Assembly: GCF_007989805.1 (NCBI RefSeq)
Contig: NZ_BJUB01000005.1
Span: 62,001 to 126,000, forward strand
Source: Cellulomonas xylanilytica
Lineage (GTDB): Bacteria; Actinomycetota; Actinomycetes; Actinomycetales; Cellulomonadaceae
Direction: 5' to 3'
Length of the DNA stretch: 64,000 bases
In this document: positions 19,564-28,467 of the stretch, piece after piece
Layout of the letters: each line of letters begins with the position of its first letter
Numbering within the stretch: position 1 is the stretch's first letter
Position numbers and translations under genes: made by a program
Notes under the pieces: model-generated
The model's input: only the letters and a program-made list of their open reading frames with translations
Databases searched by the model: none
Told to the model about the DNA's origin: nothing

Positions 19564-19775
19564 GGGGTGCTCCGCGCGCCGGGGGTGGGGACGAGGCGAA
19601 AGTGTAGGGGCGGTGGGTCGCGGCCGTACCGCCGCGCACCGTATTTCAGCCGCACCCGCCCCGGTCGGTGCTCGGGCCTCGTGAGACGATGGGCGGCCGG
19701 TGCGGCACCACCACTTTCCCTCGTGGATCGGGGTCCGTGGGGGCGAGGGCGAGGGCGGAGGAACGTGCGTTGGGC

Positions 19776-21434
19776 ATGAACGAGTACTTGTCGGCGCTGC
19801 GCAAGCGGTGGTGGGTGATCGCTGTGCTCGCCGCCGTCGGCGCAGGCATCGGCTACTACAACACCCAGTCGGCGACGCCGATGTACCGGGCGAGCAGCGA
19901 GATGTACGTGTCGCTGACCCGCGGCGACACCGTGGGCGAGCTCGTGCAGGGCTCGACCTACACGCGTGGCCTGGTCGAGTCGTTCGTGCAGCTGGCCACC
20001 ACGCCCCGAGTTCTCGATCCGGTCGTCGAGGACCTCGGGTTGACCGTGAGCAGCCGCGCCCTCGCCGGAGCCGTCACCGCCGACTCCCCGCTCAACACCG
20101 TGATCATCAAGGTGACCGCCGTGTCCACCGACCCGGACCGCGCGGCCGCGATCGCCAACTCGGTGGCGACGCACCTGTCCGAGACCGTCGTCGAGCTGTC
20201 GCCGACGTCCGCGGAGGGAGCCGCGACCGTCACCATGAACGTCGTCTCCCCCGCCGTCGCGCCCCTGCACCCGTTCTCCCCGAACAAGAAGCTGGACGTG
20301 GCCACGAGCCTCGCCCTCGGCCTCGCGCTCGGGTTCGTCATCGCCCTGGTCGTGTCGCGGCTCGACACCCGCGTCCGCACGATCAAGGACATCCCCACCG
20401 AGCCCGAGCGGGCGATGCTCGGCGTGGTCCCCCTCGATCGTTCGATCCGCCGTCACGGCGGGCGCGCGATCGTCGAGGTGCCGCACTCTCCGCTCGCCGA
20501 GTCCTACCGCCGCGTGCGTACCAACCTCCAGTTCCTCAACCTGGCCACGCCCCTGCGGGTGGTCGTCGTGTCGTCGGCCGTGCCCAACGAGGGCAAGACG
20601 ATGACCTCGATCAACCTGGCGCTCACCATGGCCGAGCAGGGCAAACGAGTGCTCCTGGTCGACGCCGACATGCGGCGGGCGAGCGTGGCGAGCGAGTGCG
20701 GGCTCGAGGAGAGCGCCGGCCTGTCGACCGTGCTGGTGGGCGAGGCGACCCTCGAGGAGGTCGCGCAGGTCTGGGCCACTCCGACCCTGCGGGTCGTCAC
20801 GGCGGGCACTGCCCCGCCCAACCCCGGACAGCTCATCGAGTCGGAGGCGATGTCCGCCTTCCTGCACCGGGCACGCGAGCTGTACGACTTCGTGGTCGTC
20901 GATGCCCCGCCGCTGCTGGCGGTCACCGACGCGGCGGTCCTCGCCCACCGGACCGACGGGGTCATCGTCGTGGCCGGGTCCAGCAAGGTCCGTCGGCACG
21001 AGCTCGTCGAGGCCCTCGACTCCCTGGACGCCATCGAGGCGAACGTCCTCGGCATCGTCCTCAATAAGGTCCGGCGGTCGCGGTCCGCCGGCTACGCGTA
21101 CAGCTACGGCTCGGCAGGCCGCAAGAAGTCGCGTGCGCGCCGGCGGCCGTCGTCGGCGACCGCGGTCCCCGTCGTACCCGACCCCACCGCCGCGCCTCCC
21201 CCGGCGGTCGCCTGGCAGCGGCGGGGCCCGGACGCGGGCGCGCACGTCGCCGAGCAGAGCGCCCACGAGCCTCCCGCGCCGAGGGAGCCGTCCGACTCCC
21301 CCGCGCAGGACACCGCGCACGGCGCCGTGGACGAGAGCGCACCGGTCGAGCCCGGCACGCGGACCGAGCACGACGTGCTCGAGCCCGGCACCTCCGACGA
21401 GCGCCTGCGTGACGAGGAGCCGGCCCGGGGCTGA
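19776..21434 (+). CDS. Wzc-like chain-length determinant with tyrosine autokinase domain
   Basis: 552 residues. Wzz domain with membrane helices about 12-30 and 178-198, then a BY-kinase: Walker A PNEGKT about 270-275, Walker A' LLVDADMR about 292-299, Walker B FVVVDAPPLL about 372-381. A tyrosine cluster GYAYSYG near 437-443 is the expected autophosphorylation site. A Pro/Glu-rich tail of about 100 residues follows. Family role: controls polymerisation length and export of exopolysaccharide through cycles of phosphorylation. GGAGGA at 19757-19762 is better spaced for a TTG at 19770 (adding two residues) than for the ATG at 19776, so the start is uncertain by two codons. This is the likely control point of the pathway. 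Confidence 0.92.
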   Translation: MNEYLSALRKRWWVIAVLAAVGAGIGYYNTQSATPMYRASSEMYVSLTRGDTVGELVQGSTYTRGLVESFVQLATTPRVLDPVVEDLGLTVSSRALAGAVTADSPLNTVIIKVTAVSTDPDRAAAIANSVATHLSETVVELSPTSAEGAATVTMNVVSPAVAPLHPFSPNKKLDVATSLALGLALGFVIALVVSRLDTRVRTIKDIPTEPERAMLGVVPLDRSIRRHGGRAIVEVPHSPLAESYRRVRTNLQFLNLATPLRVVVVSSAVPNEGKTMTSINLALTMAEQGKRVLLVDADMRRASVASECGLEESAGLSTVLVGEATLEEVAQVWATPTLRVVTAGTAPPNPGQLIESEAMSAFLHRARELYDFVVVDAPPLLAVTDAAVLAHRTDGVIVVAGSSKVRRHELVEALDSLDAIEANVLGIVLNKVRRSRSAGYAYSYGSAGRKKSRARRRPSSATAVPVVPDPTAAPPPAVAWQRRGPDAGAHVAEQSAHEPPAPREPSDSPAQDTAHGAVDESAPVEPGTRTEHDVLEPGTSDERLRDEEPARG

Positions 21435-21439
21435 CGCGG

Positions 21440-23008
21440 TCAGCGACCGAAGGTGATCACCTGGTCGAGGGCGCCGTTCCACGTCTCGCCCTTCACCAGG
21501 CCGGCCGCCTCGATGGCGTCGTCGTCGCGCGCCGCAGCGTCCGCCGGGTAGTCGTGCCGACGGACGACGACGAGCGTGTCCACGCCGGCCAGCGCCTCCT
21601 CGGCGTCACCGATGAGCACCGACCTTCCCAGGAGGTCCCCCGCGTCCACGGGGCTCACGACGAGTGTCATGTCGACCGTGCCGTCGAAGGCCTGCGGGTA
21701 CGCGACCGAGAGGTTGCGCGTGGTGAGCCGGACCTCGGGACCGGTGGGCGGGTACCGCGGGGAGAAGTAGACGCCGTCGCCCGCCTGCACCTGCGTGGCC
21801 ACGCGCTCGGCCGCCTGCTGCCAGTCGGACCCGCTCTTTGCGTTCTCCGTGCGCTGCGAGACCAGGACGGGCAGGGCGAACGAGACCAGGAGCGCGGCGA
21901 CGACCACCCGGACCGCGTCACGGCGCAGGGCGGCGAGACCGAAGGCGACGAGCAGCGCGACGCCGGGTGACGCGAAGGCCAGGTAGCGCGGCGAGTAGGT
22001 GGCACTGACCAGGGCGTACGCGACGAGGACGACGGTCGGCGCGACCACCCACGGGAGGGCCCAGCCCAGGAGGTCCCGCGTGGGGGCGTCGAGCGGCCGA
22101 CGACGCGCCGCCGCGACGACCGCGCCGACGACCAGGGCGACGACGGCCAGCGCGAGCGCCACGGACGCGACCTGCCACACCTCGATCCCGGCGGGGGTCG
22201 GTGCCTGCTGACCGCGGGTGTACACGGTCGGTGTCTCCCCGAGGAACCACTGGTTCACCACGACGTTGCGCGCGAGCTCGGCGGCCGATCGCGGGGCCTG
22301 ACCGATCTGCCCCGACTGCCCCAGCGCCGTCAGCACCATCGGCGCGGTCACCGCGATCCCGACCGCCCCGGAGACGAACCAGCGCCGCAGCACGGGTCGG
22401 TCGCCGCGGTGCAGGAGCAGCAGAGACACCCCGTGCGCGACCACCAGCAGCACCAGGTAGAGGTTGAGCAGGACCGACGACGCCACGAGCGCGGCGTAGA
22501 GCACCCACCACCGCGCCCGCCCGTCGCGCACCGCGACCAGCAGCGCGAGCGTCGCCCAGACGCCGCACGCGGTCGCGAACGCGAACGGCCGGGCCTCGAC
22601 CCCCATCCAGGCGACCCGTGGGAGCAGGACGAAGGCGGCTGCCGCCACCGGTGCGGACGCAGCCCAGCCGAGGCGGACGGCGATCAGGTAGACCCCCGCG
22701 GTCGCCAGCCCGATGGCGACCGCGCTCGGTGCGCGCAGGGCGAGCTCGCTCTGCCCCGCCACCGCGATCCACCCGTGCATGAGGAGGTAGTACGTCCCGT
22801 GCACGGCGTCGATGGTCTGCACCATCCGCCACAGCTCGGGCAGGCTGCGGGTCGACGCCGAGATGGTCGCGGCCTCGTCCGTCCACAGCGACGGCGTCCA
22901 CGACCCGAGCGCGACGACGACCGCCGCCACGACGCCGGCCAGCGAGGCACGCAGGCGGTCCGAGCCCCAGACGCCCGGGGGTGCGACGTGGGATGCGGTC
23001 GCCGTCAC
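21440..23008 (-). CDS. GT39/ArnT-like membrane glycosyltransferase
   Basis: 522 residues with about ten to twelve helices. After the first helix comes SLWTDEAATISASTRSL, the acidic loop motif of the GT39/GT83 (PMT/ArnT) families, which use polyprenyl-phosphate sugars as donors outside the membrane. The C-terminal part is a soluble domain of about 140 residues. The start is a GTG at 23008 that shares four bases (GTGA) with the stop of the GT2 gene at 23005, so the two are coupled. Likely adds a sugar from a lipid carrier to the growing polymer or a surface acceptor; the specific sugar is unknown. Confidence 0.82.
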   Translation of the reverse strand: MTATASHVAPPGVWGSDRLRASLAGVVAAVVVALGSWTPSLWTDEAATISASTRSLPELWRMVQTIDAVHGTYYLLMHGWIAVAGQSELALRAPSAVAIGLATAGVYLIAVRLGWAASAPVAAAAFVLLPRVAWMGVEARPFAFATACGVWATLALLVAVRDGRARWWVLYAALVASSVLLNLYLVLLVVAHGVSLLLLHRGDRPVLRRWFVSGAVGIAVTAPMVLTALGQSGQIGQAPRSAAELARNVVVNQWFLGETPTVYTRGQQAPTPAGIEVWQVASVALALAVVALVVGAVVAAARRRPLDAPTRDLLGWALPWVVAPTVVLVAYALVSATYSPRYLAFASPGVALLVAFGLAALRRDAVRVVVAALLVSFALPVLVSQRTENAKSGSDWQQAAERVATQVQAGDGVYFSPRYPPTGPEVRLTTRNLSVAYPQAFDGTVDMTLVVSPVDAGDLLGRSVLIGDAEEALAGVDTLVVVRRHDYPADAAARDDDAIEAAGLVKGETWNGALDQVITFGR

Positions 23009-23997
23009 GGTCGTGCGTAGTCGAAGACGACCGCGCCGAGCGCGCCCGAGATCATGCCGCGGCCCCGAGCGGCGGTGCGCCGACCTTTCGCGTCGTGCTC
23101 GTCGGACCGCAGGAGCCGCCCGACGACCGACCGTGCCGTGCCGCCGGCCGTGCGGATCGCGCCGGCAGCGAGGCACCGCGCCCGGACCACGGCACGCGCC
23201 GGGGCGGAGGGCGCGAGCACGATGCTGCACCGGCTCGCGGAGTTCCCGCTGCGGCGTGCCCGGTGCAGCACCCACTCGCGTGTGGTCCGCTCTGCGGGGA
23301 CCACGTCCGTGACGATCGCCTCGTCGCACCACACGAGTGCGGCGCCGCTCGACGCCAGCTGTCGGGTGAACAGGGTGTCGGACCCGCCGCTCAACCCGAA
23401 CTGCGCGTCGAACCGCAGCCCCAGGCGCTGGACGGTGGTCAGGTCGAGCAGGAGGTTGTTGGTCGCCGCGACGTCCACGTGCGTCCCGGTCGGCAGGCGC
23501 CGACGGTCGAAGAAGCGCCCCGCGGTCACCCACGGCTCGAGCGGCACGGCCATCTCGGAGACGACGGGGCCGACGACGGCCGCGGGTCGGCCGGCGCGGT
23601 ACGCGTCCAGCATGCTCGCCAGCCATCCCGGTGACGGCCGCTCGTCGTCGTCGATGAAGATCAGCACATCGGCGTCGGACGAGGCGTCCAACGCCCGGTT
23701 GCGGGCCGCCGCGATCCCCGGCGTCGCCTCGTGCTCGTACCGCACGCCGTCGCCGAACGGTGCGAGGGTCTCGCGGGCGCCGCCGGCGGGGTCGTTGTCC
23801 ACCACGAGCAGCTCGACCGTGTCCGGGACCGCGGCCACCTGCTCGAGCAGCTGCGGGACCACGGCGAGCAGGTCGTCCGGCCGACGGTAGGTGAGGACCG
23901 CGACGGTGACGGACAACGGGTGCGTCGAGCTCCTCGTCGTCGTCGGCGTCCTGGGGTCGACCTGTGCCACTCGCGGCTCCGTTCCGGTGGGATGCAC
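23005..23997 (-). CDS. GT2 family glycosyltransferase
   Basis: 330 residues. GT-A fold: VTVAVLTYRRPDDL, LLVVDNDPAGG, AAARNRALDAS and the metal site IFIDDDERPSPGW near residues 114-125. A C-terminal extension rich in Arg/Ala may associate with the membrane. It would extend the lipid-linked repeat unit in the cytoplasm using an NDP-sugar; donor unknown. Coupled by a 4-bp overlap to the GT39-like gene downstream. The 58-bp gap upstream contains TTCACCC (24055-24061). Confidence 0.88.
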   Translation of the reverse strand: MHPTGTEPRVAQVDPRTPTTTRSSTHPLSVTVAVLTYRRPDDLLAVVPQLLEQVAAVPDTVELLVVDNDPAGGARETLAPFGDGVRYEHEATPGIAAARNRALDASSDADVLIFIDDDERPSPGWLASMLDAYRAGRPAAVVGPVVSEMAVPLEPWVTAGRFFDRRRLPTGTHVDVAATNNLLLDLTTVQRLGLRFDAQFGLSGGSDTLFTRQLASSGAALVWCDEAIVTDVVPAERTTREWVLHRARRSGNSASRCSIVLAPSAPARAVVRARCLAAGAIRTAGGTARSVVGRLLRSDEHDAKGRRTAARGRGMISGALGAVVFDYARP

Positions 23998-24055
23998 CGA
24001 GTGTGCAGCACCGCCCGGCCACCGTCACCGGTTCCGGGTGCCGGAGATGTCGGAT

Positions 24056-25105
24056 TCACCCGGTTGTCGGCCTGGGGTGGACACGGTCGACCGCGCGCCC
24101 GAAGACGCCCAGGTAGAGGTCGGCCAGGTGCGCCCAGCTCCGCTGCGAGAGGTCCGGCGGCCCGGGCGGCTCGCCGGACGTCGCCGCGAGCGCCTCGACC
24201 AGACGGTCCGGTGTCAGGTCGCCGTCGTACCGCTGGAGCCACCACGGACCGACCTCGGCCGCGAGGGCGTCGGTGACCGGGTTCGCGGGGACGAGCACGG
24301 GACGGCCCAGGGTGAGCGCGAGCAGGACCGCACCGGAGTTGTGCATCTCGCGGTACGGCAGGGTGACGAGCTGCGCGGCGCCGATGGCGGCCGCCAGGTC
24401 GGCGTCGGCGACGTGCCCCAGCTGCAGCTCGACGCGGTCGTCCCCCGCCGCGGCGGCGCGCAGGTCCGCCTCGACCTCCGAGGAGGAGGGTCTGCCCGCG
24501 ACGACGAGGCGCGCGGCCGTGTCAGGCACACCACGGAACACCTCGAGGAGGGCGGGCACGTCCTTGTACGGCCGGATCAGCCCGAAGAACAGCATGCGAC
24601 CTGCCTGCGGGGGCGTCGAGGGCCGGCCGTACCAGTCCCCGTAGTCGCCCAGGGGGATCGTCGTGGCCGGCACGCCGGCCGGCGTCACGGTCGCGTCGTT
24701 GAGCCGGACCCACCAGGTGGTCCAGCGGTCGGTCAGCCGCAGCACGGCGCGCGTCAGGGCGTCCTGCCGCTCGTGCGGGGACACGTTGTGCGCGGTCCGG
24801 ACGACCGCGGTCCGGCGTAGCCGGAAGCCGACCAGGGCGACCGCCAGCAGCACGCAGGCCGCCGCCCGGCGCACTGCGGTGCTCTTCGCGACGACGACCT
24901 CGGGCCAGTGCACGTGGAAGACGTCGTACCGGCCGAGGACCGCCCGGCGCCAGCTGAACGTGTCGACGTGCGCGGAGGTGCGCAGCGCGTCGAGCAGGAG
25001 CACGGAGTGCGGGTTCGTCGTCTCCCGGGGAGGCCCGAACGACTCCAGGACGCGCAGGCGCGGCCGGCCGTGGCTCCCGCCCTGCGTGGTGTCGTTCGTC
25101 GCCAT
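24056..25105 (-). CDS. GT4-like glycosyltransferase (beta-mannosyltransferase-like)
   Basis: 349 residues, GT-B fold. N-terminal half includes FHVHWPEVVVAKS and VVRTAHNVSPHERQD; C-terminal half has FGLIRPYKDVPALLEVF, VVAGRP and the acceptor/donor loop LPYREMHNSGAVLLALTLGRPVLVP. The pattern is close to GumI/GumK-type transferases of xanthan-like assembly. Start is the ATG at 25105, divergent from the GT2 gene at 25242 across a 136-bp gap with TTCACCC at 25140-25146. Donor and linkage are not determinable. Confidence 0.85.
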   Translation of the reverse strand: MATNDTTQGGSHGRPRLRVLESFGPPRETTNPHSVLLLDALRTSAHVDTFSWRRAVLGRYDVFHVHWPEVVVAKSTAVRRAAACVLLAVALVGFRLRRTAVVRTAHNVSPHERQDALTRAVLRLTDRWTTWWVRLNDATVTPAGVPATTIPLGDYGDWYGRPSTPPQAGRMLFFGLIRPYKDVPALLEVFRGVPDTAARLVVAGRPSSSEVEADLRAAAAGDDRVELQLGHVADADLAAAIGAAQLVTLPYREMHNSGAVLLALTLGRPVLVPANPVTDALAAEVGPWWLQRYDGDLTPDRLVEALAATSGEPPGPPDLSQRSWAHLADLYLGVFGRAVDRVHPRPTTG

Positions 25106-25241
25106 GCCCGCTCCCGTCGCTCGTGCCGGATGCTACCGATTCACCCGACACCGGGTCCCAGCGCCCGAGGGATCGCGGATACGCTCCGACCCGCCGATGG
25201 TCCCCTGGGGGCGACCGCGGTGCTGTCGAGGAGGAGACCAC

Positions 25242-26138
25242 GTGCAGACGGACGACGGGCGGCGCAACGCCGTCGTCGTGGTCAACCACGGCTCCCACGA
25301 GCTCCTCGAGCGGTACCTGGCCCCGCTGGCGGCCGAGCTCGACGCGCTGGTCGTGGTCGTCGACAACTCCGCGGCCCCGGCAGACCGCGACGCCGCCCGG
25401 GACGTCGCGACCCGCGCGGGATGGCACCTCGTGCCGACCGAGAACGACGGGTTCGGTGCCGGGGTCAACGCCGGCGCCGCTGCCGCGGTGGCGCTCGGGT
25501 GCGACGTCCTGCTCGTGCTCAACCCCGACCTCGCGATCGACGCGGGAACGGCACGCGACCTCCTCGACGGCGTGCGGGCAAGCCCCGGCACCGTGCTCAG
25601 CCCGCGGATCGTGCGGCCCGACGGCACGACGTGGTTCGCCGGCGGGACGGTGGACCTGGTCCGCGGTCGGACCTCCACCCGGCACACGGACCGCGTCGAC
25701 TGGCTCAGCGGTGCGGGCTTCGCCGTCGCGACGAGCGCGTGGACGCAGGTCGGCGGGTTCGACGACGCCTTCTTCCTGTACTGGGAGGACGTGGACCTGT
25801 CCGTCCGGCTCGTCCGCGCCGGCCACCGGCTCGTCGTGCGCGACGACCTGACCGCCGTGCACGACGTCGGCGGGACGCAGGCCCACGCCGGGACGCGCCG
25901 CAAGTCCGACCTGTACTACCGGCACAACTGCCGCAGCAGGCTGGTCTTCGCCGCCCGCCACCTGTCTCGCCGCGACCAGCTGCGGTGGGTGCTCGGCGCA
26001 CCCGGCTTCGCCTGGGAGGTGCTGCTGCGTGGCGGCCGCCGCCAGCTTCTGCGATCCCCCCGGCCGGCGCTGGCCGCGGCCCGCGGGACCCTCGACGGCA
26101 CGCTGTTCGTCCTCAGCCACGGAAGGCGGCCGGCATGA
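25242..26138 (+). CDS. GT2 rhamnosyltransferase-like glycosyltransferase
   Basis: 298 residues. GT-A motifs: VVVVDNS, NDGFGAGVNAGAAAA, LVLNPDLAID, then SGAGFAVATSAW and FFLYWEDVDLSVRLVRAGHRL, the pattern of WbbL-type rhamnosyltransferases. The GTG at 25242 is preceded by GAGGAGGAG at 25228-25236; no upstream in-frame start is as well placed. Its stop overlaps the start of the next glycosyltransferase (ATGA at 26135-26138), giving a coupled pair. Rhamnose as donor is only a family tendency. Confidence 0.88.
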   Translation: MQTDDGRRNAVVVVNHGSHELLERYLAPLAAELDALVVVVDNSAAPADRDAARDVATRAGWHLVPTENDGFGAGVNAGAAAAVALGCDVLLVLNPDLAIDAGTARDLLDGVRASPGTVLSPRIVRPDGTTWFAGGTVDLVRGRTSTRHTDRVDWLSGAGFAVATSAWTQVGGFDDAFFLYWEDVDLSVRLVRAGHRLVVRDDLTAVHDVGGTQAHAGTRRKSDLYYRHNCRSRLVFAARHLSRRDQLRWVLGAPGFAWEVLLRGGRRQLLRSPRPALAAARGTLDGTLFVLSHGRRPA

Positions 26139-27295
26139 GACGGCTCGTGATCGCGCACCCGTCCCCGGACCTCTACGGGTCCGACCGGCAGCTGCTGCGC
26201 TCGATCGAGGCGGCTCGCTCCGCGCAGTGGCAGGTCCTGCTGGTCCTGCCCCGGACGGGACCGCTGGTCGAGCTCGCGCGACACAGCGGCGCCGAGGTCC
26301 GCGTGGTCGAGTTCCCCGTCCTGCGCAAGTCGCTCCTGCACCCCCGTCGCCTCGCCGGCCTCGCCCGCGACGCGCTGGCCGCTGTGCGAGGAGCCGTCCG
26401 GCTGCTGCGCACCACACGGCCGGACGCGCTCTACGTGAACACGGTGACCATCCCCTGGTGGGTCGTGGCCGGCCGGCTGGCGCGGACTCCCGTGCTCGTC
26501 CACGTCCACGAGGCGGAGTCCGACCAGCACCCTCTGGTCGGGCTGGCCCTCACGGCCCCGCTCGGGCTCGCGCGGCAGGTGGTCGCCAACAGCGCCGCCG
26601 CCGCGGACGTCCTCACCGGCTCGTTGCCGAGCCTGGCGTCGCGGATCACGGTGGTGCACAACGGCGTCCCCGCCCCTCCGGCTGCGCCGACGCCGCGTGC
26701 GCGACCGGACGGAGCGCCCTGGCACCTGGTCGTCATCGGCCGGCTGTCGCCGCGCAAGGGCATCGACGTCGCGCTCGACGCGGTCGCGCTGCTCGCAGGA
26801 CGGGGGTACGACGTCACCCTCGAGGTGGGCGGCACGATCTTCCCCGGGTACGAGTGGTACGAGAGCGAGCTCCTCGCCCGTGCGGCCGAGCCCGACCTCG
26901 CCGGCCGCGTGGTGCTCGCGGGGTACGTGCACCCCACGTGGGACCGGCTGGCCGCCGCGGACGTCGTGCTGGTGCCGTCGCGGGCGGAGCCGTTCGGGAA
27001 CACCGCCGTCGAGGGCCTGCTCGCCCGTCGGCCCGTCGTCGCGTCCCGCGTCCAGGGCCTCATGGAGGTCGTGCAGGACGAGCGCACCGGCCTCCTCGTC
27101 GACCCCGGCGACCCGGTCGCGCTCGCGGACGCCGTCGAGCGGCTGCTCGGCGACCCCGCGCTGCGGACCCGCCTCGCGGACCACGGCGAGCAGGACGCGC
27201 AGGCCCGGTTCGGCGCAGCGTTGTACGACGAGCGGATCGCCGCCCTGCTAGGCCGAATGGTGCAAACCGGGGCAGTTCACCCTGCGGACGGCTGA
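26135..27295 (+). CDS. GT4 family glycosyltransferase
   Basis: 386 residues, GT-B fold. N-terminal HPSPDLYGSDRQLLRSI, then VHVHEAESD. C-terminal GT4 motifs VIGRLSPRKGIDVALDA, VLAGYV and VPSRAEPFGNTAVEGLLARRPVVA, with the EPFGNTAVE stretch containing the EX7E catalytic pair. Coupled by ATGA overlap to the GT2 gene upstream. A cytoplasmic enzyme adding one sugar to the repeat unit; donor unknown. The last codons contain TTCACCC (27276-27282), possibly a regulatory site for the pyruvyltransferase unit. Confidence 0.9.
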   Translation: MRRLVIAHPSPDLYGSDRQLLRSIEAARSAQWQVLLVLPRTGPLVELARHSGAEVRVVEFPVLRKSLLHPRRLAGLARDALAAVRGAVRLLRTTRPDALYVNTVTIPWWVVAGRLARTPVLVHVHEAESDQHPLVGLALTAPLGLARQVVANSAAAADVLTGSLPSLASRITVVHNGVPAPPAAPTPRARPDGAPWHLVVIGRLSPRKGIDVALDAVALLAGRGYDVTLEVGGTIFPGYEWYESELLARAAEPDLAGRVVLAGYVHPTWDRLAAADVVLVPSRAEPFGNTAVEGLLARRPVVASRVQGLMEVVQDERTGLLVDPGDPVALADAVERLLGDPALRTRLADHGEQDAQARFGAALYDERIAALLGRMVQTGAVHPADG

Positions 27296-27315
27296 TCCGA
27301 CCCGCGCGGTCCGCA

Positions 27316-27321
27316 TAGATT
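27316..27321 (+). promoter_or_regulatory. candidate -10 box for pyruvyltransferase-flippase unit
   Basis: TAGATT at 27316-27321, 45 bp upstream of the GTG at 27367, in a 71-bp gap. TTCACCC lies about 35 bp upstream of it. No clear -35 is visible. Confidence 0.4.
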
Positions 27322-27366
27322 GGCCGTCCACCACACCACTTCACCGCCGATACCGGGGGGTCACCT

Positions 27367-28446
27367 GTGCGCGTCCTCGTCGCCTGGTCCGACGACCGTT
27401 CGCGCAACCTGGGCGTCCGTGCCCTGGCGCACGGCTCAGCAGCTCTCGCCCGCCGGGCGTTCGGCGACGACTGCGAGGTCGAGTTCCAGAACTTCGGCAA
27501 AGGCGCGTCGCCGGTCCCGGTCGGGAGCCTGCGGAGCCTGGCGCGCGAGCACCTGGACCGGCACCAGGTCCGCGACTGGCTCGCCTCGTTCGACCTGGTC
27601 GTCGACACGCGGTCCGGGGACAGCTTCGCCGACATCTACGGCACCAAGCGGCTCGCGACGATGTCGGCCTTCGCCGACCTGGCACGCCGGGCCAAGGTCC
27701 CGGTCGTCCTCGGGCCGCAGACGATCGGGCCGTTCGGCAGCCGCGTCGGCCGGGCGATCGCCCGTCACTCGATGCGCACGGCCACGCTCACGATGGCCCG
27801 TGACCCCGCCAGCGCTGCGGCGGCGCACGACCTCGGGCGCGACGTCGACGTCCTCACCACCGACGTGGTCTTCGCACTGCCCGCGCCTGCCCGCACCCAC
27901 ACCCGCGACGTCCTGCTCAACGTCTCCGGCCTGCTGTGGGACGGGAGCCCCCACGTCGACGGCCCGACCTACCGGCGCACCGTCGACACGCTGACCACGC
28001 GGCTCCTGGCCGCCGGGCGGCGCGTGACGCTCCTCGCGCACGTCCTGGACTCCCCGCTCGCCGACAACGACGTGCCCGCCGTCCAGGACGTCGCCCGCGC
28101 CCATCCCGAGGTCGACGTCGCGATCCCGACCGACCTCGACGACGTGCGGTCGATCATAGCCTCGTCCGAGCTGGTCATCGGGTCCCGCATGCACGCCTGC
28201 CTCAACGCCCTGTCCATCGGCGTCCCGGCACTGCCCCTGGCCTACTCCCGGAAGTTCGCCCCCCTCCTCGACTCGCTCGGCTGGTCGAGCACCGTGGACC
28301 TGCGGACGTCGTCGGACCCCGCGGGCGAGGTGCTCGCGCACCTGGACGACCCGGAGCTCCCCGACCGGGCGGGCACGGTGCAGCAGCGCGCCGCCGAGCT
28401 GCTCCGACCGGCCGAGGACGCGTTGCGGACAGCTCTGCGCCGATGA
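27367..28446 (+). CDS. polysaccharide pyruvyl transferase family protein
   Basis: 359 residues. Contains the family landmarks VVLGPQTIGPFGS near residue 116 and IGSRMHACLNALSIGVPALPLAYSRKF near 274-298. Members transfer the pyruvyl group of phosphoenolpyruvate to hexoses, forming a 4,6-ketal that gives the polymer negative charge. Starts at GTG 27367 with a G-rich ribosome site immediately upstream. Followed after three 11-bp repeats by the flippase gene. Ketal position and target sugar are not known. Confidence 0.9.
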   Translation: MRVLVAWSDDRSRNLGVRALAHGSAALARRAFGDDCEVEFQNFGKGASPVPVGSLRSLAREHLDRHQVRDWLASFDLVVDTRSGDSFADIYGTKRLATMSAFADLARRAKVPVVLGPQTIGPFGSRVGRAIARHSMRTATLTMARDPASAAAAHDLGRDVDVLTTDVVFALPAPARTHTRDVLLNVSGLLWDGSPHVDGPTYRRTVDTLTTRLLAAGRRVTLLAHVLDSPLADNDVPAVQDVARAHPEVDVAIPTDLDDVRSIIASSELVIGSRMHACLNALSIGVPALPLAYSRKFAPLLDSLGWSSTVDLRTSSDPAGEVLAHLDDPELPDRAGTVQQRAAELLRPAEDALRTALRR

Positions 28447-28467
28447 GCAGGCGATGAGCAGGCGATG
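28441..28467 (+). repeat. three near-identical 11-bp repeats (gcgATGAGCAG)
   Basis: ATGAGC occurs at 28443, 28454 and 28465, spaced exactly 11 bp. The first overlaps the pyruvyltransferase stop and the third is the start codon of the flippase gene. The three ATGs lie in three different frames. Confidence 0.85.
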
